Notes: generated from the letters alone by a model not told the origin. A stretch of 64,000 nucleotides of DNA from Girardinichthys multiradiatus (GCF_021462225.1 NC_061808.1:19629119-19693118); one strand, 5' to 3'; counted from the first letter of the stretch, positions 1 to 11,260 are shown. Translations and numbers: made by a program.

Positions 1-2634
1 CAGAGGCATTATCGTTTACACATGCAGCAGAAGCATGTGACTTTGAGGATTTGGCAGATGCAGTTGATATATTGCTTGGAGCTCTTTCTCTTCGTTCAAG
101 TTGATCTACAGAATTTCCTTCAGCAATAGCATCACTTGGCTTTAACGGATTAGATTTTGCAGAAGTTTTTGAATAGGTTGATTCTGTTGTCACATCTGAT
201 TGAGATGATTTTACTGACATAGCACTAGGTCCTCGCTCCTCATTTGTCATATCACCTTTATCCAACTTGTGACAGCCGTTTGACTTACTTGATTTTACTG
301 AAATGTTTGACTTCATGGATTTATCTGACATGCTACTTGATCTCCCCGCAGTAGCATGCAGATAATTGTTTTCATCACAAAGATTATCAGTTTGGTTTGT
401 AGAAACTTGAGAAGTTTCTGATTTTAAAGATACTACAGAGGTGTGTGACTTGTCAGACTTAAATGATATGGCACTCCCTGCCCTTTCTACAGTTGCTTCA
501 TCATTTCTACAGGCATTTTGTTTAGTGGGTGTGACAGATTTTGATCCAACAGATTTATCTGACACCACACTTGAGGCTCTTGTTTCAGCAGTATCTGGTG
601 TTTCTGTAATGTTGCAATAATCATCCTTCATATTGTCACAACTTTCATTATGAGCAACTTTTGATGTTTTAGACTTGCTAGACTTTGCAGATTTATTTGA
701 TTTGACAGACTTTTCTGATTTGACTGATAGCTTGCTTTGTGGTCTCAGTTCACTCACACCTTCAGTGTTATAATTTTCTGTGATGTTAGCCTTTTTTGTA
801 ACACAAATTTCATGGATCTTTGATTCTCTAGATTTTGTAGATATATTGGATTTTGATGACAAAGCACTGGTTGCTCTCACAGATGTATCCTCCTGTCTCA
901 GTGACATACTAGATGTTGGAGACACAGTTGACCTCCCAGAAGTATTAGACATTGAACTTGGTCTTATTTCCCCTTCAGATTGATTGTCCAATAGCCTTTT
1001 CTTAGTTGTACCTTCTGAAGTTCTTGACGTTAAAACATTAGACTTCTCAGATATTACACTTTTTACTCTCGGTTCAGAGTCCTTCTCGTTTTCCTCAGCT
1101 GTATTCTGATTGTCCTCCTCAGATGCCTCTTGTGCTAGAGTCTTTAATTCAGCTGACACAGTGGATAAAGCTGACAGCGAACTCTGTGTCCTCAGCTCTG
1201 AATCATCCATAGCCTGTTTTTCCAGATCCTCTTCTGACTTATGTTGTACATGTGGTGCCTTTACAGAATTAGAGGATTTAAAGGATTTCATAGACAGACT
1301 GCTGGATGTTCTCTCTTTTATTTCTTTGTCATCACCTGCTTGCAATCCTTCAGTTGCAACATCGAAAACAGCAGAATTGCAATTTGTTGAGGCGTTTGAT
1401 TTAACTGACATGGCACTTTTGGATCTTCCCCCCTCTTCTATACATTGCACTTTCTGAATTTCTTCAGATTTATTTGATCTACAAGATGTATCTGATTCCA
1501 CAGACATGGCACTAGATTTATATATTTGCATCTCATCTTCTGCTCCAGATTTGGTCTTAATTTTTTCTTTTGGTTCAATTTGAGCACTTGCAGATTCTCC
1601 ACAGTGACAGAAGTAAGACGGTTTTAAAGTTTTTGGCTTGGTGTGGTGCTCTGAACTTTTAGATGCTTTATCTTTTGAGACTGGAGATAGTTGTTGAATT
1701 AGCAACCCTGTATCAAACATTTCATTGGTCTCTTTTCTGTCAGGGTTGCTAATTTGAGAAAATGACCTATCATTACCATTATCCTTTTCTTTATCACCTG
1801 TGAATATCTGAGAAGCACGTGTAACATATCCAGCTTGTTCTTCTTCTTCTTGGCATGATTCTTGAGCAGTTTTGAGATCAAGATTATTTTGATTGTTGTA
1901 TAAACTAGTACATTCATCATTCTCCATAGTGGATGGTTTCACATTGCACTTTGGTGAACAAGTCTCCCTCTGGATGGTGCAAAAGTCCACCATTTCAGCT
2001 GCCTCCATTATCTGCGTAACCTCCACCACTTGGTCTGCAAGCTCTTCACTCGATCTCGACATAGTTTGCCTTTCAATCACTGTCTTTCTGGAAACCACTA
2101 TATGTGAGGATGCACTTGAACTAGAAGAATGACTACACCGATTTGCACCTTGTGTCCCTGGTACATTTTTCCATGTCTCATATCCCTGGCAGTGACTGCA
2201 GCAGTAAGGACAGTGACGTTTCTCTTTGTGCCCCTGATAGTGATGAGTGAAATAAGTCTCATCAGCAGACATGATTTCAGATTCTGAACATCTCACATCA
2301 TTAATCTTTGTTAAATTAGGGTTATTATGACCTTTGATATGATCATAGGTCCATCCCGCTGTCTTATTTACTTTTGTAGACCAATGTAATGTTTCGTCAT
2401 TTGGTAGTCTGAAGCGCACTTTCATCTCCATGGACAAACTCCCGTCTTTATTAACACGAACCTGTTTCTCTATGTCATCGTCTCTCATGCTGTCACCACC
2501 AGGTGGGCAGGAGTTAACAATGTCTGCAGAGTCTCTTCCGTCTGGTACAGATTTGCCAGATGACACCGAGTGCTTGGTGGCTCTGTTGTCATCTTCCAAA
2601 TTTGGGAGGATGATACTTGTCTTTGCAGTGAGTC
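1..2634 (-). CDS. rp1l1: RP1L1 large last coding exon (partial, runs off left edge)
   Basis: Seen: on the minus strand one frame stays open for 877 codons from a splice acceptor (ctaag|GA at 2635/2634) to position 1. Near its start (about 2400-2460) is a block VRVNKDGSLSMEMKVRF, the signature that follows the doublecortin domains in RP1 and RP1L1; human RP1L1 has a nearly identical block. The rest is low-complexity, rich in Ser, Lys and Glu, with many degenerate copies of a motif like S-x-M-S-x-K-S-(D/N)-x-S. Known: RP1/RP1L1 are microtubule-associated proteins of the photoreceptor connecting cilium and axoneme. Family members carry their long tail in one giant last exon, as here. Exon 3 ends in phase 1 and this exon begins with the two missing bases, so the junction is consistent. 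The C-terminus lies outside the window. Paralogue (rp1l1a or rp1l1b) not resolved; RP1 itself is less likely because of the SOX7/PINX1 neighbours. Confidence 0.9.
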
Positions 2635-2890
2635 CTTAGTTAATCATACAGCAATAGGAAAGAGAAAAATAAAAACAAATTAGTCTTCTTTTGCATCTGT
2701 AGTTATTTGCTAAATGTTTTATACTACAGCCTGGAAATTCATTAAAGAAATGCTTGCTTTTGGTGACATAAAATCTAGGAGGTAATAAATAGAAACTGTG
2801 GTGTCTTGCATTGAGGAGAATTCTCATGCCTTAAAATGAACTAATATTGGGTCAAGGGATTGTATTGGGAATAAAAACAGTTTCTCCTAC

Positions 2891-3056
2891 TTTCTTTCCC
2901 TTCTGTGTGTTCAGTGGCACGTGACTTCCCACTCAGCTTTGGAAGTGTGTAGCTGGATGTCTTGTCAAAATTATCCATGATTAATGGGTGAGAAGGCTCC
3001 CGTCCCACACAAATGAGAACACCTGGGCAGTGCAGGAGGCTCTGAATGCTGTCAAC
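2891..3056 (-). CDS. rp1l1: RP1L1 exon 3: end of second doublecortin domain
   Basis: Seen: acceptor gttttttag| at 3057, 166 nt of open frame, and donor GAAA|gtagg at 2890. It translates to VDSIQSLLHCPGVLICVGRE followed by about 36 polar residues. The start aligns with the segment after the exon 2 junction in human RP1L1 (VDSLQALLHSPSVLVCAG) and completes the second doublecortin (DCX) domain begun in exon 2. The phase is 0 at the 5' end and 1 at the 3' end; both match the neighbouring exons. It has no ATG-started reading frame of its own, so simple ORF searches miss it. The donor (gtagga) is weaker than consensus, but it is the one that keeps frame with the next exon. Confidence 0.88.
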
Positions 3057-3419
3057 CTAAAAAACAAGAGATTTATTTAATTGTAAAGCTATACAGTGAA
3101 TATTTGAATATTTGACATCACTAATCCACCAATTACATGTGGAGCTCCTCAAGCTTGTATACTGGGTCCTGTCCTGTTTCATTGTACATGCTTCACAATG
3201 GGTGTGTTTTTTGGAAAACATAGATGCTATTACACTTTTTTTGCAGATGATATTCTCAATAAATAGCATAATTATTTGTAAATTCAATTAGGTTTAATAA
3301 AGACAATTTATAAATTCAAATTATATTCGTCTTAATAAAAACTAAGACACATTTTATTTGGGCAATTAGATTTTATTTATAATACAAAGCATTCTTTCTT
3401 TTTGGATTGCTGGGAGTGC

Positions 3420-4022
3420 TCTTGAAGACCTATTTTGACTGTGGTGGTATCAGCCATCTTCTATGGTAATGTATGTTGGGAACAGCAGTCTATCTACAGC
3501 TGGGAGGAAGCAGTTAAATAAGCTCATCTGGAAGGCCAGCTCTGTCGTAGGATGCACCCTCGACCAAGTGCAGGTGGTGGAAGTGTGGTGGAAGACAGAA
3601 GGACTTGTTTTAAAATAACATGTCTGTTATTGAGAGCTCATTTAATGACAGACTGTTGCGTCCTAGGTCCACAAGGAGCGTTATCAGAGATCCTTCCTCC
3701 TAGCAGCTGTTAGACTTAATAAGTGTTTAAATCCATGCTGTCTTCTGCACAGTTTTTTCAGTTTTTGTTTAGTCTATTGCTGCTTTTTCTGCACAAATAT
3801 GCACAATGTACATTTTTCAAATCACCCTACTCAATTGCACATTTTACTGTACAGTATTTTTAATGCTGTAAATTGTCCCTTACTGTACAGTCTGTTATTC
3901 TTACTTTTTGTTTTGGTTTTTTACCTTTGTGTGTATCTGCATGCTTCCATTTGCCTTTCACTTTGCTGCTGGTACATGTGAATTTCCCCACTGTGGGACA
4001 ATAAAGGATATTTCTGCTTCTA
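3420..4022 (+). mobile_element. 5'-truncated L2-type LINE, 3' end
   Basis: The plus strand carries decayed coding for the end of an L2/CR1-type reverse transcriptase ORF: an AIFYG-like stretch, then ASSVVGCTLDQVQVV, then KERYQRSFLLAAVRL, interrupted by stops. These phrases are typical of fish L2 elements. The 3' end (about 3975-4020) reads gaatttccccactgtgggac followed by aataaagg, the usual 3' tail of these LINEs. It is a dead 5'-truncated insertion in rp1l1 intron 2. Confidence 0.7.
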
Positions 4023-4150
4023 ATGCCTTCTATGGGTCATAGATCTGATATATTTATACTAAATGCCTTTTAACTGAATCTAGAAAACACGTGTACATCA
4101 CCCCAGTATTGGCTTAGCTTTACTGATTTCCTGTCTATATTGATTCAAAC

Positions 4151-4965
4151 TGTCGGGGTCTGGGAAACTTGTTGCCTGCTGCTTACTGTGCTTACTCACC
4201 AGATGGCGCCGGAGCTCCTTGTGGAGGTGTGCAACAGGTGTCGCTCATCTTCAATCAGGTCCTGAGGTTTAAAAGGAGCGAGCAGTCAGCACTTCGTTGC
4301 CTGAGTGTTTGCCAATAGTGGTAACTAACTGGCCAAGTTAAGCTTGTTTAAAACTCTGGGTTTTTTCTCCCAAGAACTTACCTTTTGTGTCTATTCTTCC
4401 TCGGGTCTTCCTGACCTCCAGGCTTCAGTCTCGGTGTCGTTCCTCTGGCAAGATCCCCAAGTATTCCTGACTTCAAGCTCCCTCGCTTACTAAGCTCCAG
4501 CTGGCTGACTCCAAGCTCCAAACCTCCAAAAAACCTGCAAGCGAACCTAGTCCACCCTCCAACGTGAGTACAGAATCCACCACCAAGTGCACTCACCTCA
4601 CTCTGACGTCGTCTATCCTGGAAAGGCAATCCTAGCTTGTGTTCCTCCAAACCATTCATCTGAGGATTTCAAGTCCTACCTGCACAACAGACATCCACCA
4701 ACCTTCCAGGCTCTGCTTCATTTTTCCCCCCTCTGAAGACTTCCTTCAGTTCCACTCCGTAAGCAAACAAGATCTTCAAACTTTTAAATTCACCTCTGAA
4801 CCCCTCATCCACTTACCTGTTCTCCCCCTCCATACAGCTGGTGTGCTTCCAGTCCCGGGTCCGTTACCTGAAGTTATGTGTTAAAGGAAAATAAACTGTT
4901 AAACCTTTTCCTGTCTCCTGAGTGTTTTCTGCATGTGGGTCAAAGCAGTTAAATTTACCATGACA
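4151..4965 (+). repeat. Left LTR of chromovirus
   Basis: This is an 815-bp direct repeat of 9274-10077, with TGTC/GACA termini. It contains a TATA-like TTTAAAAG (4268-4275) and, 31 bases downstream, the sequence that pairs with the primer site (4299-4309), so U3/R is placed near 4299. The gag start codon ATG at 4960 overlaps the LTR end (ATGACA). The 93-codon antisense reading frame inside the LTR is not considered a gene. Confidence 0.93.
4268..4275 (+). promoter_or_regulatory. TATA-like box of left LTR
   Basis: TTTAAAAG lies 31 bases upstream of 4299, the predicted 5' end of the element RNA. The right LTR has TTTAAGAG at the same place, a weakened version. Spacing is what RNA polymerase II core promoters usually show. 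Inferred, not demonstrated. Confidence 0.5.
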
Positions 4966-5920
4966 GAACACTCAGGCCAACAAGACCCAGCAGATTCACT
5001 TAGAAGAACCTTATCAGATCATAGTCATCAGATTCACTCCCATGATAATACTACCCGTTCTCTCCTAGAAAGTCAAAGGCAAACCAACCAGCAGCTCGAG
5101 CAGATGGCGGCTCTACTACAACACACTCTGAACAGCCAGACATCCTTGACGACAGGTGGCAGCAACGAGTCTCCGGTCTCAAAGCAGCTTCCGCATTCCA
5201 GAGACGTCACTTCCCCAAACCCGGAAAAGTTTTCCGGAGAGGGTAAAGATTGTGGAGGATTCCTCATACAATGCTCACTAGTTTTCAACCGTTCACCTCA
5301 TTCCTTCCCACACGATGATGTCAAAATTTCATTTATGTTGAGTTACTCACAGGCAAGGCGCTTAGATGGGCTGAGGCTCGATTCTCCAATTACAATCAGT
5401 TTTGCTGCACCTATGAACAATTAATTCAAGAATTTAGACAAATCTTCTCTACTGAGACAGACCAAACCAACATAGCCCGCCAGTTATGGACTTTGAAACA
5501 GAACCATCGATCAGTATCGGAACATTCAGTCGAATTTCGAATCTTTGCCGCAGCCTCTGGATGGAATGAATGTGCTCTAAAATCAGCATTTTTTTAGTCA
5601 TTGAATGAATCACTGAAGGATCAGTTAGTTGTTTTGGAAGAGCCTAAAACTTTAAATGATTTAATTGTTCTGGCAGCTAGAATTGACCAATGGATTCGGG
5701 AGAGGAAAAAGACCTGAACGGAGAGATTTGCTGTAAAACCCAACGTACCATCCACTTCATCCACCCCCAGTCAGCCTTCTCAGAACACTTCCACGTCAGA
5801 GCCCGAACGCATCCAGGTGGGGTGGACTCGTCTAATTCCTGAGGAAAGGCAGAAACGAAGAGAATCAAATCTATGCTTGTATTGTGGTTCACCTAATCAT
5901 TTCATAGCCGCTTGTGATGT
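4960..5920 (+). pseudogene. gag of chromovirus (frameshifted)
   Basis: The frame starts with ATG at 4960 (an in-frame ATG also at 4933 within the LTR). A polar N-terminus with QQLEQMAALL coiled-coil-like sequence is followed by the sushi/PEG10-type gag core (PNPEKFSGEGKDCGGFLIQC, then SLVFNRSPHSFPHDDVKISF). About position 5345 a one-base loss moves the core into another frame (LLTGKALRWAEARF and onward), and a stop interrupts it near 5595. A CX2CX4HX4C zinc knuckle (CLYCGSPNHFIAAC) lies at 5874-5915 in the terminal part. The product would be the capsid/nucleocapsid protein; this copy cannot make it intact. Confidence 0.85.
4967..4977 (+). other. Predicted self-priming primer-binding site
   Basis: AACACTCAGGC starts one base after the left LTR and is the exact reverse complement of GCCTGAGTGTT at 4299-4309, the predicted 5' end of the RNA. 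There is no tRNA-type site beginning TGG next to the LTR. Tf1 of fission yeast and related sushi-type elements prime reverse transcription by folding the first 11 bases of their own RNA onto such a site. The site lies inside gag codons. Confidence 0.65.
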
Positions 5921-5962
5921 GCGGCCAAAAGAGGGGGTCCGCTGACTTTAAAGGGGAGGTCG

Positions 5963-6289
5963 GTGGACCAACGAATAGCCCCGCAATCACCTCGATTCAT
6001 TCTTCCGGCAACTTTACTGTTTAAACAGAATTCACTGGAGGTATCTGCATTGATCAACTCAGGAAGTGAACAGAATATAATTGATGATCTGTTAGTAAAA
6101 CAAGCCGGTATTGAAACTGAGCCTCTCCAACTTCCGCAACGAGTTCAGGCTCTAGATGGACGAACACTTCACAAAATAACTCACAGAACCAAACCTCTGG
6201 AGGTTGTTCTCTCAGGTAATCACAGGGATTTTATTTCTTTTTACATTTTCCCAGTCTCTCAATCCCTCTTGGTGCTAGGGTTCCCTTAG
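5963..6289 (+). pseudogene. Retropepsin-like protease of chromovirus (active-site Asp replaced)
   Basis: The open segment of 108 codons contains the retropepsin core ALINSGSEQNIID, followed by LLVLGFP near its end. In this family the catalytic triad reads D-S/T-G; here it is N-S-G, so the catalytic aspartate is missing. The segment sits between the zinc knuckle and the reverse transcriptase, the expected place. Decayed copy. Confidence 0.8.
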
Positions 6290-6598
6290 CTGCAGCAGCA
6301 TAATCCCCAGTTAAATTGGGCTGAGTGCCGCATAGATTCCTGGTCGACTAAATGTTTGTCTTCTTGTTTACAGTCAGCCGTCTCCCCTAAGACATCTACC
6401 CCGGCGAGCGAAGACAATGAAGTGCCTGACCTATCTCAAGTCCCAGAGGAATATTAAGACCTTAGACAAGTATTTAGCAAAATCAAGGCTCAATCATTAC
6501 CACCACACCGTCCTCATGATTGTGCAATTGATATACTTCCTGGAGCACCGCTGCCCACCAGCAGACTTTACAATATTTCTCATCCTGAGCGTGAAACC

Positions 6599-7727
6599 AT
6601 GGAGAAATATATTAATGATTCTTTAGCCGCAGGCATCATTCTCCACTCCACGTCACCATTGGGGGCGGGGTTTTTCTTTGTTGGAAAAAAAGATGGAACG
6701 TTACGACCCTGTATTGATTACCGGGGGTTAAATCAAATCACCGTTAAAAACAAAATACCCTCTACCTCTCATCTCATCAGCTTGTGAACCGGTCCATGAC
6801 TCAACTGTGTTTACAAAACTTGGCCTCCGTAATGCATACCACTTAGTCAGAATCCGCCAAGGAGACGAGTGGAAAACAGCATTTAAAACTCCACTTGGTC
6901 ATTTTGAATACTTGGTAATGCCTTTTGGTTTAACCAATGCCCCAGCAGTTTTTCAGGCCCTCGTAAACAATGTCCTCAGAAACTTCCTGAACATCTTCGT
7001 CTTTGATAACCTCGATGATATCCTAATCTACTCCAAGAATCTCTCTGAACATCGCCATCATGTGAGGCTTGTACTCCAACGCCTCCTAGAAAACAGACTG
7101 TTTGTAAAAGCTGAGAAATGTGAATTCCATCAACCATCTGTTACTTTCCTTTGGTTCATCCTCAAAGGTGGGCAGGTTCGCTCACATCCGGAGAAAATAA
7201 AAGCCGTCGTGGAGTGGCCCATTCCGGAGTCCCTCAAACAGCTGCAACGGTTCTTAGGGTTCGCAAACTTCTACCGGAGATTGATCAGAAATTACAGTCA
7301 GACAGTTGCTCCCCTCACTGCTCTCACCTCCACCAAATCGACCTTTCAGTGGATTCCGGAAGCCAACACCGCATTCCTCTCCCTGAAGAAGAGATTCTCT
7401 CGGGCACCCATTCTAGTCCATCCCGACCCTGCAAAGCAGTTTATCTTGGAAGTTGACGCTTCGGACTCCGGTGTGGGAGCTGTTCTATCCCAAATATCTA
7501 ATCCAGATAATAAACTTCACCCATGTGCCTTTTTTTCACACAGATTGTCACCAGCAGAACGAAACTATGATGTTGGAGAGCGTGAGCTGCTCCCCATTAA
7601 ATTGGCTCTGGAGGAGTGGCACCATTGGCTAGAGGGCGCAGCTCAACCCATTCTGGTGTGGACTGATCATACAAATCTGGCATATTTACAGACAGCCAAA
7701 CTTTTAAACTTTCGCCAGTCTCGCTAG
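6599..7727 (+). pseudogene. Reverse transcriptase and RNase H of chromovirus (frameshifted)
   Basis: The first part (6599-6787) carries [20 protein letters not shown] and [19 protein letters not shown], then a frame change. The second part (6807-7727) carries the palm and thumb, then RNase H. The first palm motif reads [10 protein letters not shown] where the family has an aspartate (LDLRNAYH), and the polymerase box reads [10 protein letters not shown] rather than Y(L/V)DD. At least one metal-binding aspartate is therefore lost. RNase H motifs are [32 protein letters not shown] and [12 protein letters not shown]. The frame ends at a stop at 7725-7727. Confidence 0.9.
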
Positions 7728-7739
7728 TCTCTGTTTTTC

Positions 7740-9262
7740 TCCCGTTTCAACCTAACCATCTCTTACAGACCAGGTTAAAAAAATATAAAACCAGACGCCC
7801 TCTCTAGACAGTTTTCCTCAGATGATGTGGAACAGGAACCAGCACCCATCCTTCCTCCCAGTTGCACTGTTGGAACCATCACATATGAGATAGAAGATCT
7901 GGTGAACCAGGCCTTGAGATCTGAACCTGATCCTGGTACAGGACCTCCCAACCGTACATACGTACCCTCCTCAGTCCGACCCCCAGGTAATTCACTGGTT
8001 CCACACAACTATTCTCTGCTCTCTGCTCATCCTGGAGCTAGTCGCACCACAGCTATTGTCTGCTGAAGATTTTGGTGGCCCTCCATGCACAAGGACATCA
8101 AGGAATATGTGCATCCGTGTTCGATTTGGGCTAGGAACAAAACCACAAATCAGCCACCTGCGGGGTTATTCCAGCCACTCTATGTAGCTAAAAGACCGTG
8201 GTCCCACATCTCCCTGGACTTCGTTAAAGGTTTTCCAAAGTCACAAGGTATGACCACTATTTTAACCATCATTGACCGTTTTTTAAATTCATGTCATCTC
8301 ATTCCACTCACAAAACTCCCTTCAGCCTTCCAAACAGCTCAACTCTTAGTGAAACATGTTTTCCGCCTACACGGCATTCCTAAAGACATCCTGTCCAATC
8401 GGGGTCCCCAGTTTACCTCACAAGTCTGGAAGCAATTCTGCTTGGCCCTGGATGCTAAGGTCTCGTTGACTTCCAGTTATCACCCACAATCTAATGGACA
8501 GTCTGAGAGAATGAATCAGGAGCTCAAGACTGCACTCCGTTGCCTCACCTCCGCCAGCCTCTCTGATTGGAGCAAGTACCTTCCCTGCATCGAGTATGCA
8601 CACAACTCCCACGTTTCTGCTGCAACTGGCCTATAACCTTTTGAAGTTTCCCTAGGCTATCAACCTCCCTGTTTCCATCTGATGAGAAAGAAATAGCTGT
8701 CACATTAGTTCAACACCACATCCGTCGATGTAAGCGCATCTGGGACTCCGCCGGACAAGCTCTTCACTGCACTGCGGCTTAGAACAAACGCTTTGCTGAC
8801 AGGAGACGCAGACCTGCCCCCCAGTATCAGCCTGGCCAGAAGGTTTGGCTGTCTTCATGGGACGTTCCTTTAAAATCTATGTCAAGAAAACTATCCCCCT
8901 GCTATATTGGTCCTTACGTCATAGACTCTGTGATCAGTCCCACTTCGGTCTGCCTTCGTCTCCCTCCCAGTCTCCATATTCATCCCACTTTTCATGTTTC
9001 ACAGCTAAAACCCGTGTTTACCAGTACATTCTGCCTTCCAGCCAAACCCCCTCCCCCCACCCGGGACTTCCAGGGGCACCCGGTCTTTTCGGTTCGAAGG
9101 ATCGTGGACTCCTGTCTGCGAGGTAGGGGTTGGCAGTACCTTCTCGACAGGGAGGGTTACGGTCCTGAGGACCGATCTTGGGTGCCCTGTTCTTTCATTT
9201 GTGACCTGTCTTTGATATCTGATTATCTTGCTTCTTCTGGGCCACCAGGTGGCGGCCGTTGA
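7740..9262 (+). pseudogene. Integrase and chromodomain of chromovirus (interrupted)
   Basis: After the RNase H stop come the linker (KPDALSRQ), a zinc-binding HHCC region in which the last Cys pair is damaged ([10 protein letters not shown], Trp in place of Cys), and the DDE core: [11 protein letters not shown], then [12 protein letters not shown] where the family has D-R-G, then [16 protein letters not shown]. The second catalytic aspartate is therefore Asn; the glutamate is kept. A stop near 8634 splits the domain. The C-terminal part (8879-9262) has [20 protein letters not shown] and a chromodomain ([20 protein letters not shown], then [14 protein letters not shown]). In chromoviruses this domain directs integration to marked chromatin. 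Confidence 0.88.
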
Positions 9263-9273
9263 GGTGGTGATGA

Positions 9274-10077
9274 TGTCGGGGCCTGGGGAACTTGTTGCCT
9301 GCTGCTTACTGTGCTTACTCACCAGATGGCGCCGGAGCTCCGTGTGGAGGTGTGCAACAGGTGTCGCTCATCTTCAGGTCCTGAGGTTTAAGAGGAGCGA
9401 ACAGTCAGCGCTTCGTTGCCTGAGTGTTTGCCAATAGTGGTAACTTACTGGCCAAGTTAAGCTTGTTTAAAACTCTGGGGGTTTTCTCCCAAGAACTTAC
9501 CTTTTGTGTCTATTCTTCCTCAGGTCTTCCTGACCTCCAGGCTCCAGTCTCGGTGTCGTTCCTCTGGCAAGATCCCAAGTATTCCTGACTTCAAGCTCCC
9601 TCGCTTACTAAGCTCCAGCTGGCTGACTCCAAGCTCCAAACCTTCAAACAACCTGCAAGCGAACCTAGTCCACCCTCCAACGTGAGTACAGAATCCACCA
9701 CCAAGTGCACTCACCTCACTCTGGCATCGTCTATCCTGGAAAGGCAATCCAAGCTTGTGTTCCTCCAAACCATTCATCTGAGGATTTCAAGTCCTACCTG
9801 CACAACAGACATCCACCAACCTCCCAGGCTCCGCTTCATCTTTTTCCCCCTCTGAAGACTTCCTTCAGCTCCACTCCGTAAGCAAACAAGATCTTCAAAC
9901 TTTTAAATTCACCTCTTAACCCCTCATCTAATTACCTGTTCTCCCTCTCCATACAGCTGGTGTGCTTCCAGTCCCGGGTCCATTACCTGAAGTTATGTGT
10001 TAAAGGAAAATAAACCTAAATCCTGTCTCCTGAGTGTTTTCTGCATGTGGGTCAAAGCAGTTAAATTTATCATGACA
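9274..10077 (+). repeat. Right LTR of chromovirus
   Basis: This is an 804-bp copy of the left LTR with TGTC and GACA ends, followed directly by the CAAAC target duplication (10078-10082). No clear long polypurine tract precedes it; the sequence is gaggtggtgatga. Confidence 0.93.
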
Positions 10078-10082
10078 CAAAC

Positions 10083-11260
10083 ATTTTATTGTAGATTTTC
10101 CCTTGATGGTCTAGCTAAATTTCATTCACTAGATCTTTTATAACTTCAACTTAAGAAGTGATATATCAGTCCTAAACACTAATCAGTGCTTAGAATTATA
10201 GAAGGTGATATTAAAGACCCATTTCTCCTCCCCAGTCTGAAAACTTGATTTTTTTATCAGCTTTGTGAAACCTTTTCTGTTTGGCTTAATAAATCAGTTG
10301 TGACTGGTATTTCAAAATAGAAGTTGTAAAGTATCTACATCAAATATAACACTTCACCAGTGGCTAACTTCATTTCCATGTATGCTTTTCAGTATTGAAT
10401 ACTGCTGCCAAGGTTTTATGTTGACAACAGGGAAACGCCCTAAAACAAGTAGGTTGACATATTGAATTTTTTTCGTTTTTCTTATGTGCAGTTGGTTTTG
10501 ATGACTTCGCACTTTTAAATTTTAAATCTGTTGTCAGAAAAGGCAGATGAATGGCTTCATCTGTGGTCACACAAAGCCCAGGTGAAGATAATTAATTGCC
10601 ACCGTGGAAGTCACATTTCTGAAACACCTCTGGTATCATAGCAGCCACGTTTCAACATTGACCTGTTTCTCCTCTCAAAAATAGCTCTGATTTGACTAAG
10701 ATTAATGGGCTTTTGGGGAGATATCCACAGTCTGAATGGGTGTGTGAAGGAATATCCCTATTTCATTCCCTCATACACACCCACACTGATAATCCTTATC
10801 CCACTTGGATAAAAAAACAACTTAGTTCCAACTAAATGATAATATCTTCTTAATGCACTAGTTTTATAAATGCCACTTATGCCCACCATGTCACATCAAT
10901 TGCTGTCCTCTTTCTTTATGTATTATTTTTTGTTTACCAGCATAACTTAAGTAGAATAACTAACTGATTAAATCACTGCCATATATCAATGAAAGATAGT
11001 ATTTGCTAGCTATTTGGTACCGGATGAAAAGCTATTTGAATGCATCTTTTAATGAAATCATGATTTATTCTTCAGTTTCATTTTCTACTCAGGGGAATTT
11101 TAAAATCCTTTCTAATGTCATTGAACATATAAAAAACTGCTTATTATATTATATGCAGATTATTATCTATGTTCTTCATCAGGAAAATATTTCTTGGGTC
11201 TAAAAAATATGGTTCTCATATACTGTTATTTTCTATAATTTTGCTATAATGATACAGTAT
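10083..11260. other. rp1l1 intron 2, no feature recognised
   Basis: AT-rich sequence between the chromovirus and the SINE-like repeat. The short reading frames here have no recognisable protein character. Confidence 0.5.

Larger units (their letters stand above)
4151..10077 (+). mobile_element. Ty3/Gypsy chromovirus (sushi/Tf1-like), full length but decayed
   Basis: Seen: two LTRs (4151-4965 and 9274-10077), each beginning TGTC and ending GACA, flanked by the 5-bp direct repeat CAAAC (4146-4150 and 10078-10082), so both ends and the target duplication are certain. Internal order is gag, CCHC zinc knuckle, protease, reverse transcriptase, RNase H, integrase, chromodomain. That order and the C-terminal chromodomain define a chromovirus. 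The gag resembles that of fugu sushi-ichi and of domesticated PEG10/RTL1. Every coding section has stops or frameshifts and several catalytic residues are replaced, so the copy is inactive. It is inserted in sense opposite to rp1l1, inside its intron 2. LTR differences are few; a 4-bp indel (atca, near 4255) and scattered substitutions are visible. Confidence 0.95.

Noticed and set aside
4378..4659. Minus-strand open frame in both LTRs (also 9520-9777)
   Set aside because: Lies within the LTR in antisense, differs by indels between the two LTRs, and matches no known protein.
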